The position numbers and the translations under genes are program-made. A DNA stretch of 64,000 nucleotides. Origin: Muribaculaceae bacterium Isolate-104 (HZI). Lineage in GTDB: Bacteria > Bacteroidota > Bacteroidia > Bacteroidales > Muribaculaceae. Of the stretch, positions 26,314 through 33,342 are shown piece by piece; within the stretch, counting starts at the first letter, position 1; every line of letters begins with the position of its first letter. The notes beneath the pieces were generated by a model. It was not told the origin of the DNA, did not search any database, and saw only the letters and a list, made by a program, of their open reading frames with translations. The stretch is taken from assembly GCA_003762715.1 (NCBI GenBank), contig RIBJ01000039.1:1-64000 (forward strand), given 5' to 3'.

Positions 26314-26369
26314 CAAAATTCGCCAACTAATATTTCATGGGTTTATCAGATTTGTTTAGATTTTATGAA
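26314..26369 (-). promoter_or_regulatory. Receptor promoter with 11-bp-phased activator sites
   Basis: On the minus strand the -7 box is GAATTTTG (26321-26314). Exactly 15 nt separate the start of GAAAT (26336) from the box. Upstream blocks of 11 bp follow: GATAAACCCAT, TAAACAAATCT and TTCATAAAATC. The same spacing is found at 29041-29098 and 31491-31548. I read this as a PhoB-type operator that replaces the -33 element. The transcript leader would be about 25-30 nt. Confidence 0.6.
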
Positions 26370-26387
26370 ATAAATTGTGTCATTAAA

Positions 26388-26443
26388 CTTTTATTAAACT
26401 TTTGAGCATTAGGACAGTATTTGACCTATTATTAGTAATTTTG
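26388..26443 (+). promoter_or_regulatory. Two-component-system promoter with a tandem 11-bp repeat
   Basis: ATTAAACTTTT occurs twice in perfect tandem (26382-26392 and 26393-26403), an 11-bp period typical of PhoB-family boxes. A perfect -7 box TAATTTTG is at 26436-26443. The start codon at 26448 is so close that the transcript may be almost leaderless. These sites lie back to back with the receptor promoter in the 166-bp divergent gap. Confidence 0.6.
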
Positions 26444-26447
26444 CAGC

Positions 26448-27143
26448 ATGGAAACAAAAAAGAAGATACTTGTTGTCGACGATGAGGAGGCTTTGTGTGA
26501 CGGCCTCGGATTCAATCTTGAAGCGGAAGGCTATCAGGTTGACATGGCGTATAGCGCGGAGGAGGCTCTTGCCCTCAACCTTGCCGCCTATGACCTGATA
26601 CTCCTTGATATTATGATGGGGGAAATATCCGGGACTCAACTGGCACGCATAATGAAGTCGAATCCGGCAACTGCCTCCGTTCCCATCATATTCTGCACGG
26701 CCAAAGACACGGAGGAGGATATGATTGCCGGTCTCGACCTCGGAGCAGACGACTACATAATGAAGCCTTATTCTCTTAATGCCGTACTCGCTCGTGTTCG
26801 TACTGTGCTTCGCCGGACTGGGGCTTCTGTCGCACCCGCCAAAACGGATTCAGATCTTGTTTCATACAAAGGATTGGTACTGTCTGCCAAAAACAGGACT
26901 TGCACGGTTGACGGAACAGAGGTGAAAATGCCCAAAAAAGAGTTTGAGATACTGCTTAAACTCATTTCCAACCGTGGACAGATTTTCACCCGTGCGGACC
27001 TGCTGAACGAGATATGGCCCGACGAGGTTGTGGTGCTTGACAGGGTTGTTGACGTGAACATAACCCGCATCCGTCAGAAGATAGGAATCTACGGCAAGAA
27101 TATAGTAACCCGATCAGGATACGGTTATGGGTTCATTGAATAA
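26448..27143 (+). CDS. PhoB-like response regulator (OmpR family)
   Basis: The 231-residue protein has a receiver domain (residues 5-120) with the acidic pair DDEE, phosphoacceptor Asp54 (LILLDIMMG), a Thr in FCTAK and Lys in YIMKPY. A winged-helix DNA-binding domain follows (about 135-230, LVSYKGLVLSAKNRTCTVDG ... VDVNITRIRQKIG). It is coupled to the sensor kinase by a 17-nt overlap. Given its neighbours it most likely senses phosphate limitation and binds the 11-bp-phased sites in the cassette promoters; that target assignment is inference. Confidence 0.9.
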   Translation: METKKKILVVDDEEALCDGLGFNLEAEGYQVDMAYSAEEALALNLAAYDLILLDIMMGEISGTQLARIMKSNPATASVPIIFCTAKDTEEDMIAGLDLGADDYIMKPYSLNAVLARVRTVLRRTGASVAPAKTDSDLVSYKGLVLSAKNRTCTVDGTEVKMPKKEFEILLKLISNRGQIFTRADLLNEIWPDEVVVLDRVVDVNITRIRQKIGIYGKNIVTRSGYGYGFIE

Positions 27144-28575
27144 ACTTTCTTATCCGCAGCGTCTGTTCGTTTGGCTTCTCGGATATTCCCTGCTGATGGT
27201 CGGGTGCTTTGTAATTTTTCAATATCATAGGGAAAAGGAATTCAAGGCGGAGAAGATTGACAAGCAGCTCCAGCTCATCAACACATATATTCTTACAGAA
27301 CTGAGCGAAGGGCATGATGTCCAGGATATAAAACTTGACGAGTTCAAACCGTTCAACGATATTCGTATAAGCGTAATTTCCGACAAGGGACATATAATAT
27401 ACGACAATACTCTTGACTCGTTGCCGAAAACAAATCATCTTGACCGTCAGGAAATCCGGGATGCAATGCTGAATGGCTCCGGCTATGCTGTAAGACGGCA
27501 CAGCGAGAGTACAGGCAACTATTATTTTTACTCGGCGAGAAAGAGCAATGACGGCAATATTGTCCGTACCGCAGTGCCGTATTCCATATCGTTCAGCGGA
27601 CTATTGCAAGCAGATTACGGTTTTTTATGGATTATGGGGATTATTACATTGATTATGTGCATCCTGGGCTATTTCGCAACCCGGAGGGTAGGTCTCCACA
27701 TAATCAGGCTTAACAAATTTGCCGAGAACGTGGAAAACGGGGCACAGATTTCCGATACAGAACCGTTTCCCCACGATGAGCTTGGCGAGATTTCAAACCA
27801 CATAGTCCGTCTATATGCCCGTCTGCAACAGGCGGTGGCAGACAGGGACAGCGAGCATCGTGCCGCTCTTCATGAGCAGCTTGAAAAGGAACGCATCAAA
27901 AAGCAACTCACGAACAATATAAATCACGAACTGAAAACTCCCGTAGCGTCAATCAGGGTCAGCGTGGAAACGATGCTGGCACACAGGAATATGAGCGATG
28001 AAAAGCAAACGTTGTTCCTGCAACGCTGCCTTACGAACACGGAAAGGCTACAGCGGCTTCTGACCGATGTGTCACTCCTTACGCGCATGGATGACGGAAG
28101 CACCTCCATCATAAAGGAACAGGTCAATCTCACTGATATAATAAATGACGTGGTTGAGGACCGACAGATACTTGCCGCCACAAAAGGGATAACAATCGAG
28201 AATTTTGTTTCCCGCGACATCGTTATGGCCGGAAATTCGCCGTTGCTTGAAGCGGTGTTCAACAACCTTATCGACAACGCCATTGTTTATAGTGGAGGAA
28301 CAAGGATAAAAATAGGATTAACCGGTTTGGATAGCGACAAGGTGACGTTAACATTGTCAGACAACGGTTGCGGTGTACCATCCGAACACCTTCCAAGGCT
28401 GTTTGAAAGGTTTTATCGCATCGACAAGGGTCGGTCGCGTGCGGCGGGAGGAACAGGACTCGGCCTTTCAATAGTGAAAAACGCCGTGATTATGCATGGT
28501 GGCGAGATTATCGCCGAAAATAAATGCTCTGGAGGATTATTATTCAAAATAACATTTTCAAGGAACTCAAAATGA
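27127..28575 (+). CDS. PhoR-like sensor histidine kinase
   Basis: The 482-residue protein has two membrane helices (about 12-34 and 160-182) flanking a periplasmic domain of about 125 residues. A HAMP-like segment, an H-box NINHELKTPVAS (His about 267) and an HATPase domain follow, with N-box NNLIDNAIVYS, DNGCGVP, and GGTGLGLSIVKN. It phosphorylates the upstream regulator, which it overlaps by 17 nt. Its stop overlaps the mgsA start as ATGA, so all three genes form one operon. Confidence 0.9.
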   Translation: MGSLNKLSYPQRLFVWLLGYSLLMVGCFVIFQYHREKEFKAEKIDKQLQLINTYILTELSEGHDVQDIKLDEFKPFNDIRISVISDKGHIIYDNTLDSLPKTNHLDRQEIRDAMLNGSGYAVRRHSESTGNYYFYSARKSNDGNIVRTAVPYSISFSGLLQADYGFLWIMGIITLIMCILGYFATRRVGLHIIRLNKFAENVENGAQISDTEPFPHDELGEISNHIVRLYARLQQAVADRDSEHRAALHEQLEKERIKKQLTNNINHELKTPVASIRVSVETMLAHRNMSDEKQTLFLQRCLTNTERLQRLLTDVSLLTRMDDGSTSIIKEQVNLTDIINDVVEDRQILAATKGITIENFVSRDIVMAGNSPLLEAVFNNLIDNAIVYSGGTRIKIGLTGLDSDKVTLTLSDNGCGVPSEHLPRLFERFYRIDKGRSRAAGGTGLGLSIVKNAVIMHGGEIIAENKCSGGLLFKITFSRNSK

Positions 28576-29018
28576 AGACAAAACTGAAAATTGCGCTTGT
28601 CGCTCACGACCAACGCAAAGCCGATATGGTAGATTGGGTAAAATTCAACGCCCAATATCTTTCCCAACATGAGCTGGTATGTACCGGCACGACCGGAGGG
28701 CTTATAAAGAATGCTTTCTCAGAAGCAGGAATAGATGCTCAAGTCGAATGTATGAACTCGGGTCCGATGGGCGGTGATGCCGAAATAGCCGCAATGGTGG
28801 TAAGAAACGAGATTGACCTCGCTGTTTTCCTGATAGACGACCTTAATGCGCAGCCCCACGAGGCGGACATTCAGATGCTTTTGCGTCAATGTCGTCTCCA
28901 CAACGTGCCGATTGCCTGCAACCGTATAAGTGCCGACCTGATGATTTCAAGCCGCCTGTGGGATGACCCCACATATAAACCCATCGAACAGAGCTATATA
29001 CGGTTTGACCGCAATTAA
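28572..29018 (+). CDS. mgsA: Methylglyoxal synthase
   Basis: I place the start at ATG 28572, overlapping the kinase stop (ATGA). The 148-residue product aligns along its length with MgsA: HDQRKADMVDWV, TGTTGGLI, SGPMGGDAEIAAMV (with the catalytic Asp), DLNAQPHEADIQMLLR, and ADLMISS. MgsA converts dihydroxyacetone phosphate to methylglyoxal and releases inorganic phosphate; the known enzyme is inhibited by phosphate. Being in a PhoBR-type operon suggests it is used to free phosphate when it is scarce. The frame opens 16 codons earlier, but those codons show no homology. Confidence 0.93.
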   Translation: MKTKLKIALVAHDQRKADMVDWVKFNAQYLSQHELVCTGTTGGLIKNAFSEAGIDAQVECMNSGPMGGDAEIAAMVVRNEIDLAVFLIDDLNAQPHEADIQMLLRQCRLHNVPIACNRISADLMISSRLWDDPTYKPIEQSYIRFDRN

Positions 29019-29040
29019 ACTCTCTGACTGTTCGGTAGTT

Positions 29041-29098
29041 TTAATAAATGGTTAAGGATTTTGAAATATTCATGAAATGTTTTCTTAGTTACTTTGCA
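29041..29098 (+). promoter_or_regulatory. Phosphate transporter promoter with 11-bp-phased sites
   Basis: Four blocks run without gaps: TTAATAAATGG (29041), TTAAGGATTTT (29052), GAAATATTCAT (29063) and GAAATGTTTTC (29074). The first GAAAT-type pair and the TTAA pair each repeat with an 11-bp period. The -7 box TTACTTTG is at 29089-29096, 15 nt after the start of the last GAAAT. The layout is the same as at 31491-31548. Confidence 0.65.
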
Positions 29099-29122
29099 GC
29101 AGAATAAGTAATTAAGACAACA

Positions 29123-31405
29123 ATGGAAATACTGTTTCTTTGCGTAGTAATTTTTCTGTTTCTGCTGGCTGTGTTTGACCTGTCAGTAGGTGTGAGTAAC
29201 GATGCTGTCAACTTCCTGAATTCGGCAATCGGGTCTAAGGCGGCATCATTCAAAAGAGTCCTGATTGTCGCTTCCATCGGTGTTTTTATCGGTGCGGCGA
29301 TGAGCAACGGTATGATGGAGATTGCCCGGCACGGAATTTTCCGTCCCGAGCATTTTTCATTTTATGACCTTATCTGCATTTTCATGGCGGTAATGGTCAC
29401 AGACATCATCCTTCTCGACATCTTCAACTCGCTGGGTATGCCGACATCGACAACCGTGTCAATGGTTTTCGAGCTTTTGGGTGCTACATTCGTTGTAGCT
29501 CTTATCAAAATGGCGGGAGGCATCGGTCTCGGTTTTGATGACTTGCTTAACACAGAGAAAGCCTTGTCGGTTATTCTCGGAATATTCCTGTCTGTTGCGA
29601 TAGCCTTTTTCTTCGGTACGGTGGTGCAGTTCATATCCCGCATGGTGTTCTCGTTCAATTACCGGAGCAATCTGAAATGGAAGATAGGGATATTCGGCGG
29701 TATCTGCGCCACTGCGATTGTTTACTTCCTCCTGATTAAAGGGGCAAAGGATCTTTCTTTTATGACCCCTGAACTGAAAGCGTGGATAAAAAACAATACA
29801 GCGTTAATTATACTGTCCTGTTTCGCAGTTTTTACAGTGCTGATGCAACTGCTCCATATCTGCAAGGTCAATGTGCTGAAAGTGATTGTGCTGATGGGTA
29901 CATTCTCGCTTGCCGTGGCATTTGCCGGAAATGACCTTGTGAACTTCATAGGTGTTCCCTTGAGCGGTCTGGCTTCATATCAGGATTTTATAGCCAACGG
30001 CGGCGGAGATTCCAAAGGCTTCCTTATGGATTCGCTCAACGGCCCGGCAAACACCCCGATATATTTCCTAATCGGTGCCGGTGTCATAATGGTGGTGTCA
30101 CTTGCAACGTCAAAAAAAGCCCGGAATGTGACCAAGACTGAAATCGGACTCGGAAGCCAGCAGGGTGGCGATGAGATGTTCGGTTCATCCCGCATCGCCA
30201 GAAGATTGGTTAGATGGACTTTATCATTTCTATCTTGGGTGCGCCGTGTGACACCGATAAAAGTACGCCGTTGGTTCAACCGCCGTTTTAATGTGGATGA
30301 GACCATTATGGATCAAGGGGCGGCTTTCGACCTCATACGCGGCTCTGTAAATCTGGTACTTGCCGGCGCGCTTATTGCCTTCGGTACTTCACTAAAACTG
30401 CCCCTGTCAACTACTTTCGTCACATTCATGGTCGCTATGGGTACTTCTCTCGCTGACAGAGCATGGGGTCGTGAAAGTGCGGTATTCCGCATCACCGGTG
30501 TGATTTCAGTAATTGGTGGTTGGTTCCTGACTGCGGGAGCGGCGTTTATCGGTGCGGGAATGATTGTCGCTGCTATGCACTATGGCGGACAATGGGTTAT
30601 GCTTCTGTTGGCGGCTCTGACGATATTCATAATTATCAACAGCAATCGGAGATTTAGAAAGAAGACTGAGGAAGACAATGGCGATGCACTGTTCCAGACC
30701 ATAATATCCACTCAGGATAAAACGCAGACATGGCCGTTGCTTATGATGTATATCACGGAACAACAGGAGAAATTCATGACCTATGCCGAGGAAAAATACC
30801 GGGATATAACATCAGCTTTCATAACTGAAAGTTCCGGGGTGCTGAGCAAAACAGAGTCAAGCCTTGCACGTCAGAAAACGATACTTAAAAATGCTCGCCG
30901 CAAAGAGACTCTGTGCTTCCGTCACCTGACCCGAGAGATGTCGATAGAAAAAAGCACATGGTTCTATCTCAGTAATAACTGCTGCATGGGTATACTATAT
31001 AACCTGCGACGCATCAACGAAGTGTGCAAGGAACACATCGACAATAACTTCCTCCCGTTGCCGCCCCGATATGCCACTGAATACGAGTTAATCAGAACCC
31101 AAATAAGCACTCTTTTCAACGATACTCTCGGACTTATGAGAAGTGGTGACACCGAGACAATAGGCAATCTTCGCCGACACTGCGACGAAATCAAGGATAC
31201 CGTTTCCGATACATATCACCGTGTGCATGACCAGCTTCGCGACGGGGACACATCGGCAATGTCTGTTCTGTATGTATATGTCAATATGCTTCAGGAGACG
31301 CAGGAAATGGTATCGTCAATCCGTAAATACCTTCGTGCGTTTGCTAAACTGCGCGACTCGGAGTTCCGTACCCGCCCGGCAAAAATCGTGATGCCGACAG
31401 TATAA
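29123..31405 (+). CDS. Pit-family inorganic phosphate transporter with C-terminal PhoU-like domain
   Basis: The 760-residue protein has about ten membrane segments in residues 1-510. The duplicated PiT signature appears as SNDAVNFLNSAIGSKAASFK near residue 28 and as LPLSTTFVTFMVAMGTSLAD near 430. Residues about 520-760 are a soluble helical domain resembling PhoU/DUF47 proteins (FLPLPPRYATEYELIRTQIS ... LQETQEMVSSIRKYLRAFAK). It would take up phosphate with a built-in regulatory domain. It has its own phased promoter and a strong terminator at 31440. Confidence 0.9.
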   Translation: MEILFLCVVIFLFLLAVFDLSVGVSNDAVNFLNSAIGSKAASFKRVLIVASIGVFIGAAMSNGMMEIARHGIFRPEHFSFYDLICIFMAVMVTDIILLDIFNSLGMPTSTTVSMVFELLGATFVVALIKMAGGIGLGFDDLLNTEKALSVILGIFLSVAIAFFFGTVVQFISRMVFSFNYRSNLKWKIGIFGGICATAIVYFLLIKGAKDLSFMTPELKAWIKNNTALIILSCFAVFTVLMQLLHICKVNVLKVIVLMGTFSLAVAFAGNDLVNFIGVPLSGLASYQDFIANGGGDSKGFLMDSLNGPANTPIYFLIGAGVIMVVSLATSKKARNVTKTEIGLGSQQGGDEMFGSSRIARRLVRWTLSFLSWVRRVTPIKVRRWFNRRFNVDETIMDQGAAFDLIRGSVNLVLAGALIAFGTSLKLPLSTTFVTFMVAMGTSLADRAWGRESAVFRITGVISVIGGWFLTAGAAFIGAGMIVAAMHYGGQWVMLLLAALTIFIIINSNRRFRKKTEEDNGDALFQTIISTQDKTQTWPLLMMYITEQQEKFMTYAEEKYRDITSAFITESSGVLSKTESSLARQKTILKNARRKETLCFRHLTREMSIEKSTWFYLSNNCCMGILYNLRRINEVCKEHIDNNFLPLPPRYATEYELIRTQISTLFNDTLGLMRSGDTETIGNLRRHCDEIKDTVSDTYHRVHDQLRDGDTSAMSVLYVYVNMLQETQEMVSSIRKYLRAFAKLRDSEFRTRPAKIVMPTV

Positions 31406-31439
31406 AGTCTAAGGTAAGAAAGATTGTTCCTAAGGTTGA

Positions 31440-31468
31440 GATGGAAGATTTATTCTTCCATCTTTTTT
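31440..31468 (+). terminator. Rho-independent terminator after the phosphate transporter gene
   Basis: GATGGAAGA (31440-31448) pairs with TCTTCCATC (31454-31462) around a 5-nt loop and is followed by TTTTTT. It separates the transporter transcript from the promoter at 31491. Confidence 0.9.
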
Positions 31469-31490
31469 GTATTGCAATCGTCTGAGCGAT

Positions 31491-31548
31491 TTAATATTTA
31501 TCTAATATTTCCGATATAAACGTGAAATAAAAATGAGGTTACTTTGCA
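31491..31548 (+). promoter_or_regulatory. Promoter of the PhoU-like/porin operon with 11-bp-phased sites
   Basis: Blocks TTAATATTTAT (31491), CTAATATTTCC (31502), GATATAAACGT (31513) and GAAATAAAAAT (31524) are phased at 11 bp; TAATATTT repeats exactly at 31492 and 31503. The -7 box TTACTTTG (31539-31546) starts 15 nt after the start of the last GAAAT block, as in the transporter promoter. Confidence 0.65.
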
Positions 31549-31568
31549 ACAAAGAAAACTTATAAATC

Positions 31569-32270
31569 ATGTGCATAACAGTTATCTCCATCATATCTCT
31601 GGCAGGAATCATTGTCATGTTGCAAAGACATATCAGCAGACGAAAAATAAAGGAAAGATTTTGTCTTGTCTCTTCTGGTCGGCCTGTTGGAAAGTCGTGT
31701 TTGATTATGACGATGCAGTCATGTGGCCCGATTATCGACAAAGCATTGGAATGTCTTTCAAGCAATGACAATATTGAGGTTTGTAAGAACCATCGAACAG
31801 GATCTCAGACCATTGATATAATCAGCGATAAAGTCCGGGATTGTTCGGCAGACACAGAAGGAAAGATCGGTAAGACCTCACTATATTGCGAATATATGCT
31901 TGAGGCCACTGACAAGATAGCCGAAACGACACGGCATCTTGTCACTTCCCCCGACAGTTATATCCCGATTTCATACAAATGCGAGATTGAGACAATCCGT
32001 GGAGGAATTGTCAGGCTATCTCGATTGGCTGACGGCATCCTCGGTGTTGATGACGATATAATAAAGATTGCCGGAGACACAGGTCTGGAGAAGGATTTTA
32101 TAGAACACAGCATAGCCGTACATTCCAAAGGGATGACCCATGAAGACTTTGATGAAGGAGCACCCGCATATTCCTATCTTATGCTCCTGTATTATCTTCA
32201 TTCCTTTGTCAGCTCCTTTTCACAGGCACTCAGAAACATCGAAACCAACAATAAATTAAAGACAGCATGA
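31569..32270 (+). CDS. Membrane-anchored PhoU-like helical protein
   Basis: The 233-residue protein has one N-terminal membrane helix (about 2-19). The rest appears all-helical and resembles PhoU/DUF47-type bundles in its central segment (SLYCEYMLEATDKIAETTRHL). The similarity is loose, so the family call is tentative. It overlaps the porin gene by 4 nt (ATGA) and sits under a phased promoter, so a role in phosphate uptake or its control is likely. Confidence 0.55.
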   Translation: MCITVISIISLAGIIVMLQRHISRRKIKERFCLVSSGRPVGKSCLIMTMQSCGPIIDKALECLSSNDNIEVCKNHRTGSQTIDIISDKVRDCSADTEGKIGKTSLYCEYMLEATDKIAETTRHLVTSPDSYIPISYKCEIETIRGGIVRLSRLADGILGVDDDIIKIAGDTGLEKDFIEHSIAVHSKGMTHEDFDEGAPAYSYLMLLYYLHSFVSSFSQALRNIETNNKLKTA

Positions 32271-33277
32271 AACAAATTTTAATTATGACGGCGGTGTTGT
32301 CCGTAATTGCAATGTCTGCCGTGGCTCAGAATAAAAATCCATTCATTCCTGAAATACACGGAACAATCCGTGCCAAATATGAATATGAACCTCAGATAGA
32401 CAAGGGACGCTTCGAGATACGCAATGCACGGCTGAGCGTGGAAGGCAAGGTGATTCCCATTGTGAGATACAAGGCAGAGATAGACCTTTCTGACGAGGGA
32501 ACAATAAAGATGCTCGACGCATACGTGCGACTGCAACCAAAGGATGCGTTAAAATTCACCTTCGGTCAGATGAGAGTGCCGTTTACCATTGACGCTCATC
32601 GTTCACCACATCTACAGTATTTCGCCAACCGATCCTTCATAGCAAAGCAGGTCGGCAATGTGCGCGATGTCGGAGCATCAGCGTCATGGACGTTCAATGA
32701 CCGTATGCCCATTACTCTTGAAGGGGGTATATTCAACGGCTCGGGACTTACAAATCAAAAAAATTTCTGGACCGACAACTATAATTTCTCGTTCAAGGCG
32801 AATACTATGATTGCCCGGCAATTCAATATAACACTCAGTTGCCAAAAGGCAAATGCCGGGGATGTGAACGTGATGATGTACGATGCAGGAGCCTATTGGC
32901 AAAATCAGAGATGGCACATTGAGGCTGAGTACCTCCGCAAGCATTATGCCCACGGCTCTTTCGCTCCTGTAAATGCTGTTGACGCATTTGCCGCATATCG
33001 ACTTCCGTTGAAAAAGGGGCTGACGTCCATATCATTCCTCGGTAGATATGACTATATGTCAGACCATAGCAAAGGTACGAAAGATGAATCCGGCAATCTA
33101 AAAATAGATGATCCTGAAAGACACAGACTGACCGGTGGTGTTACATTCAGCATGGGAAAGAAATCATTGCAGGCGGATATTCGCTTCAACTATGAGCAAT
33201 ATTTTTACAACGAAGGTGTAACTCCGGCAATTTCAGAACAAAATAAGATAGTCTTGGAATTTGTAGCCCATTTTTGA
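32267..33277 (+). CDS. Phosphate-selective porin (OprO/OprP family)
   Basis: A signal peptide (MKQILIMTAVLSVIAMSAVA) precedes a 16-stranded-type barrel with the family's early motifs (FEIRNARLSVEGKVIPIVRY, LKFTFGQMRVPFTIDAHRSP) and a C-terminal strand ending LEFVAHF. Such porins form outer-membrane channels for phosphate or polyphosphate. It is the last gene of the cassette and is followed by a hairpin terminator. The length (336 residues) is a little below OprP (about 440). Confidence 0.88.
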   Translation: MKQILIMTAVLSVIAMSAVAQNKNPFIPEIHGTIRAKYEYEPQIDKGRFEIRNARLSVEGKVIPIVRYKAEIDLSDEGTIKMLDAYVRLQPKDALKFTFGQMRVPFTIDAHRSPHLQYFANRSFIAKQVGNVRDVGASASWTFNDRMPITLEGGIFNGSGLTNQKNFWTDNYNFSFKANTMIARQFNITLSCQKANAGDVNVMMYDAGAYWQNQRWHIEAEYLRKHYAHGSFAPVNAVDAFAAYRLPLKKGLTSISFLGRYDYMSDHSKGTKDESGNLKIDDPERHRLTGGVTFSMGKKSLQADIRFNYEQYFYNEGVTPAISEQNKIVLEFVAHF

Positions 33278-33299
33278 CAATAAAGTGCAAAAAACAAAA

Positions 33300-33333
33300 C
33301 CGACAGCATTGAATCCAATTCAGTAGCTGTCGG
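33300..33333. terminator. Terminator at the end of the phosphate cassette
   Basis: CCGACAGC (33300-33307) pairs with GCTGTCGG (33326-33333), with additional TTGAAT/ATTCA pairing inside. The plus strand continues CTTT, and the minus strand continues in an A/T-rich stretch. It lies between the convergent porin gene and the helicase fragment, so it may serve both. Confidence 0.75.
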
Positions 33334-33342
33334 CTTTGCCAT

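Noticed and set aside
22595-33277. Phosphate cassette as a separate integrated element within the ICE
   Set aside because: I looked for an integrase, transposase or matching direct repeats at both borders and found none. A recombination or replacement event is more likely.
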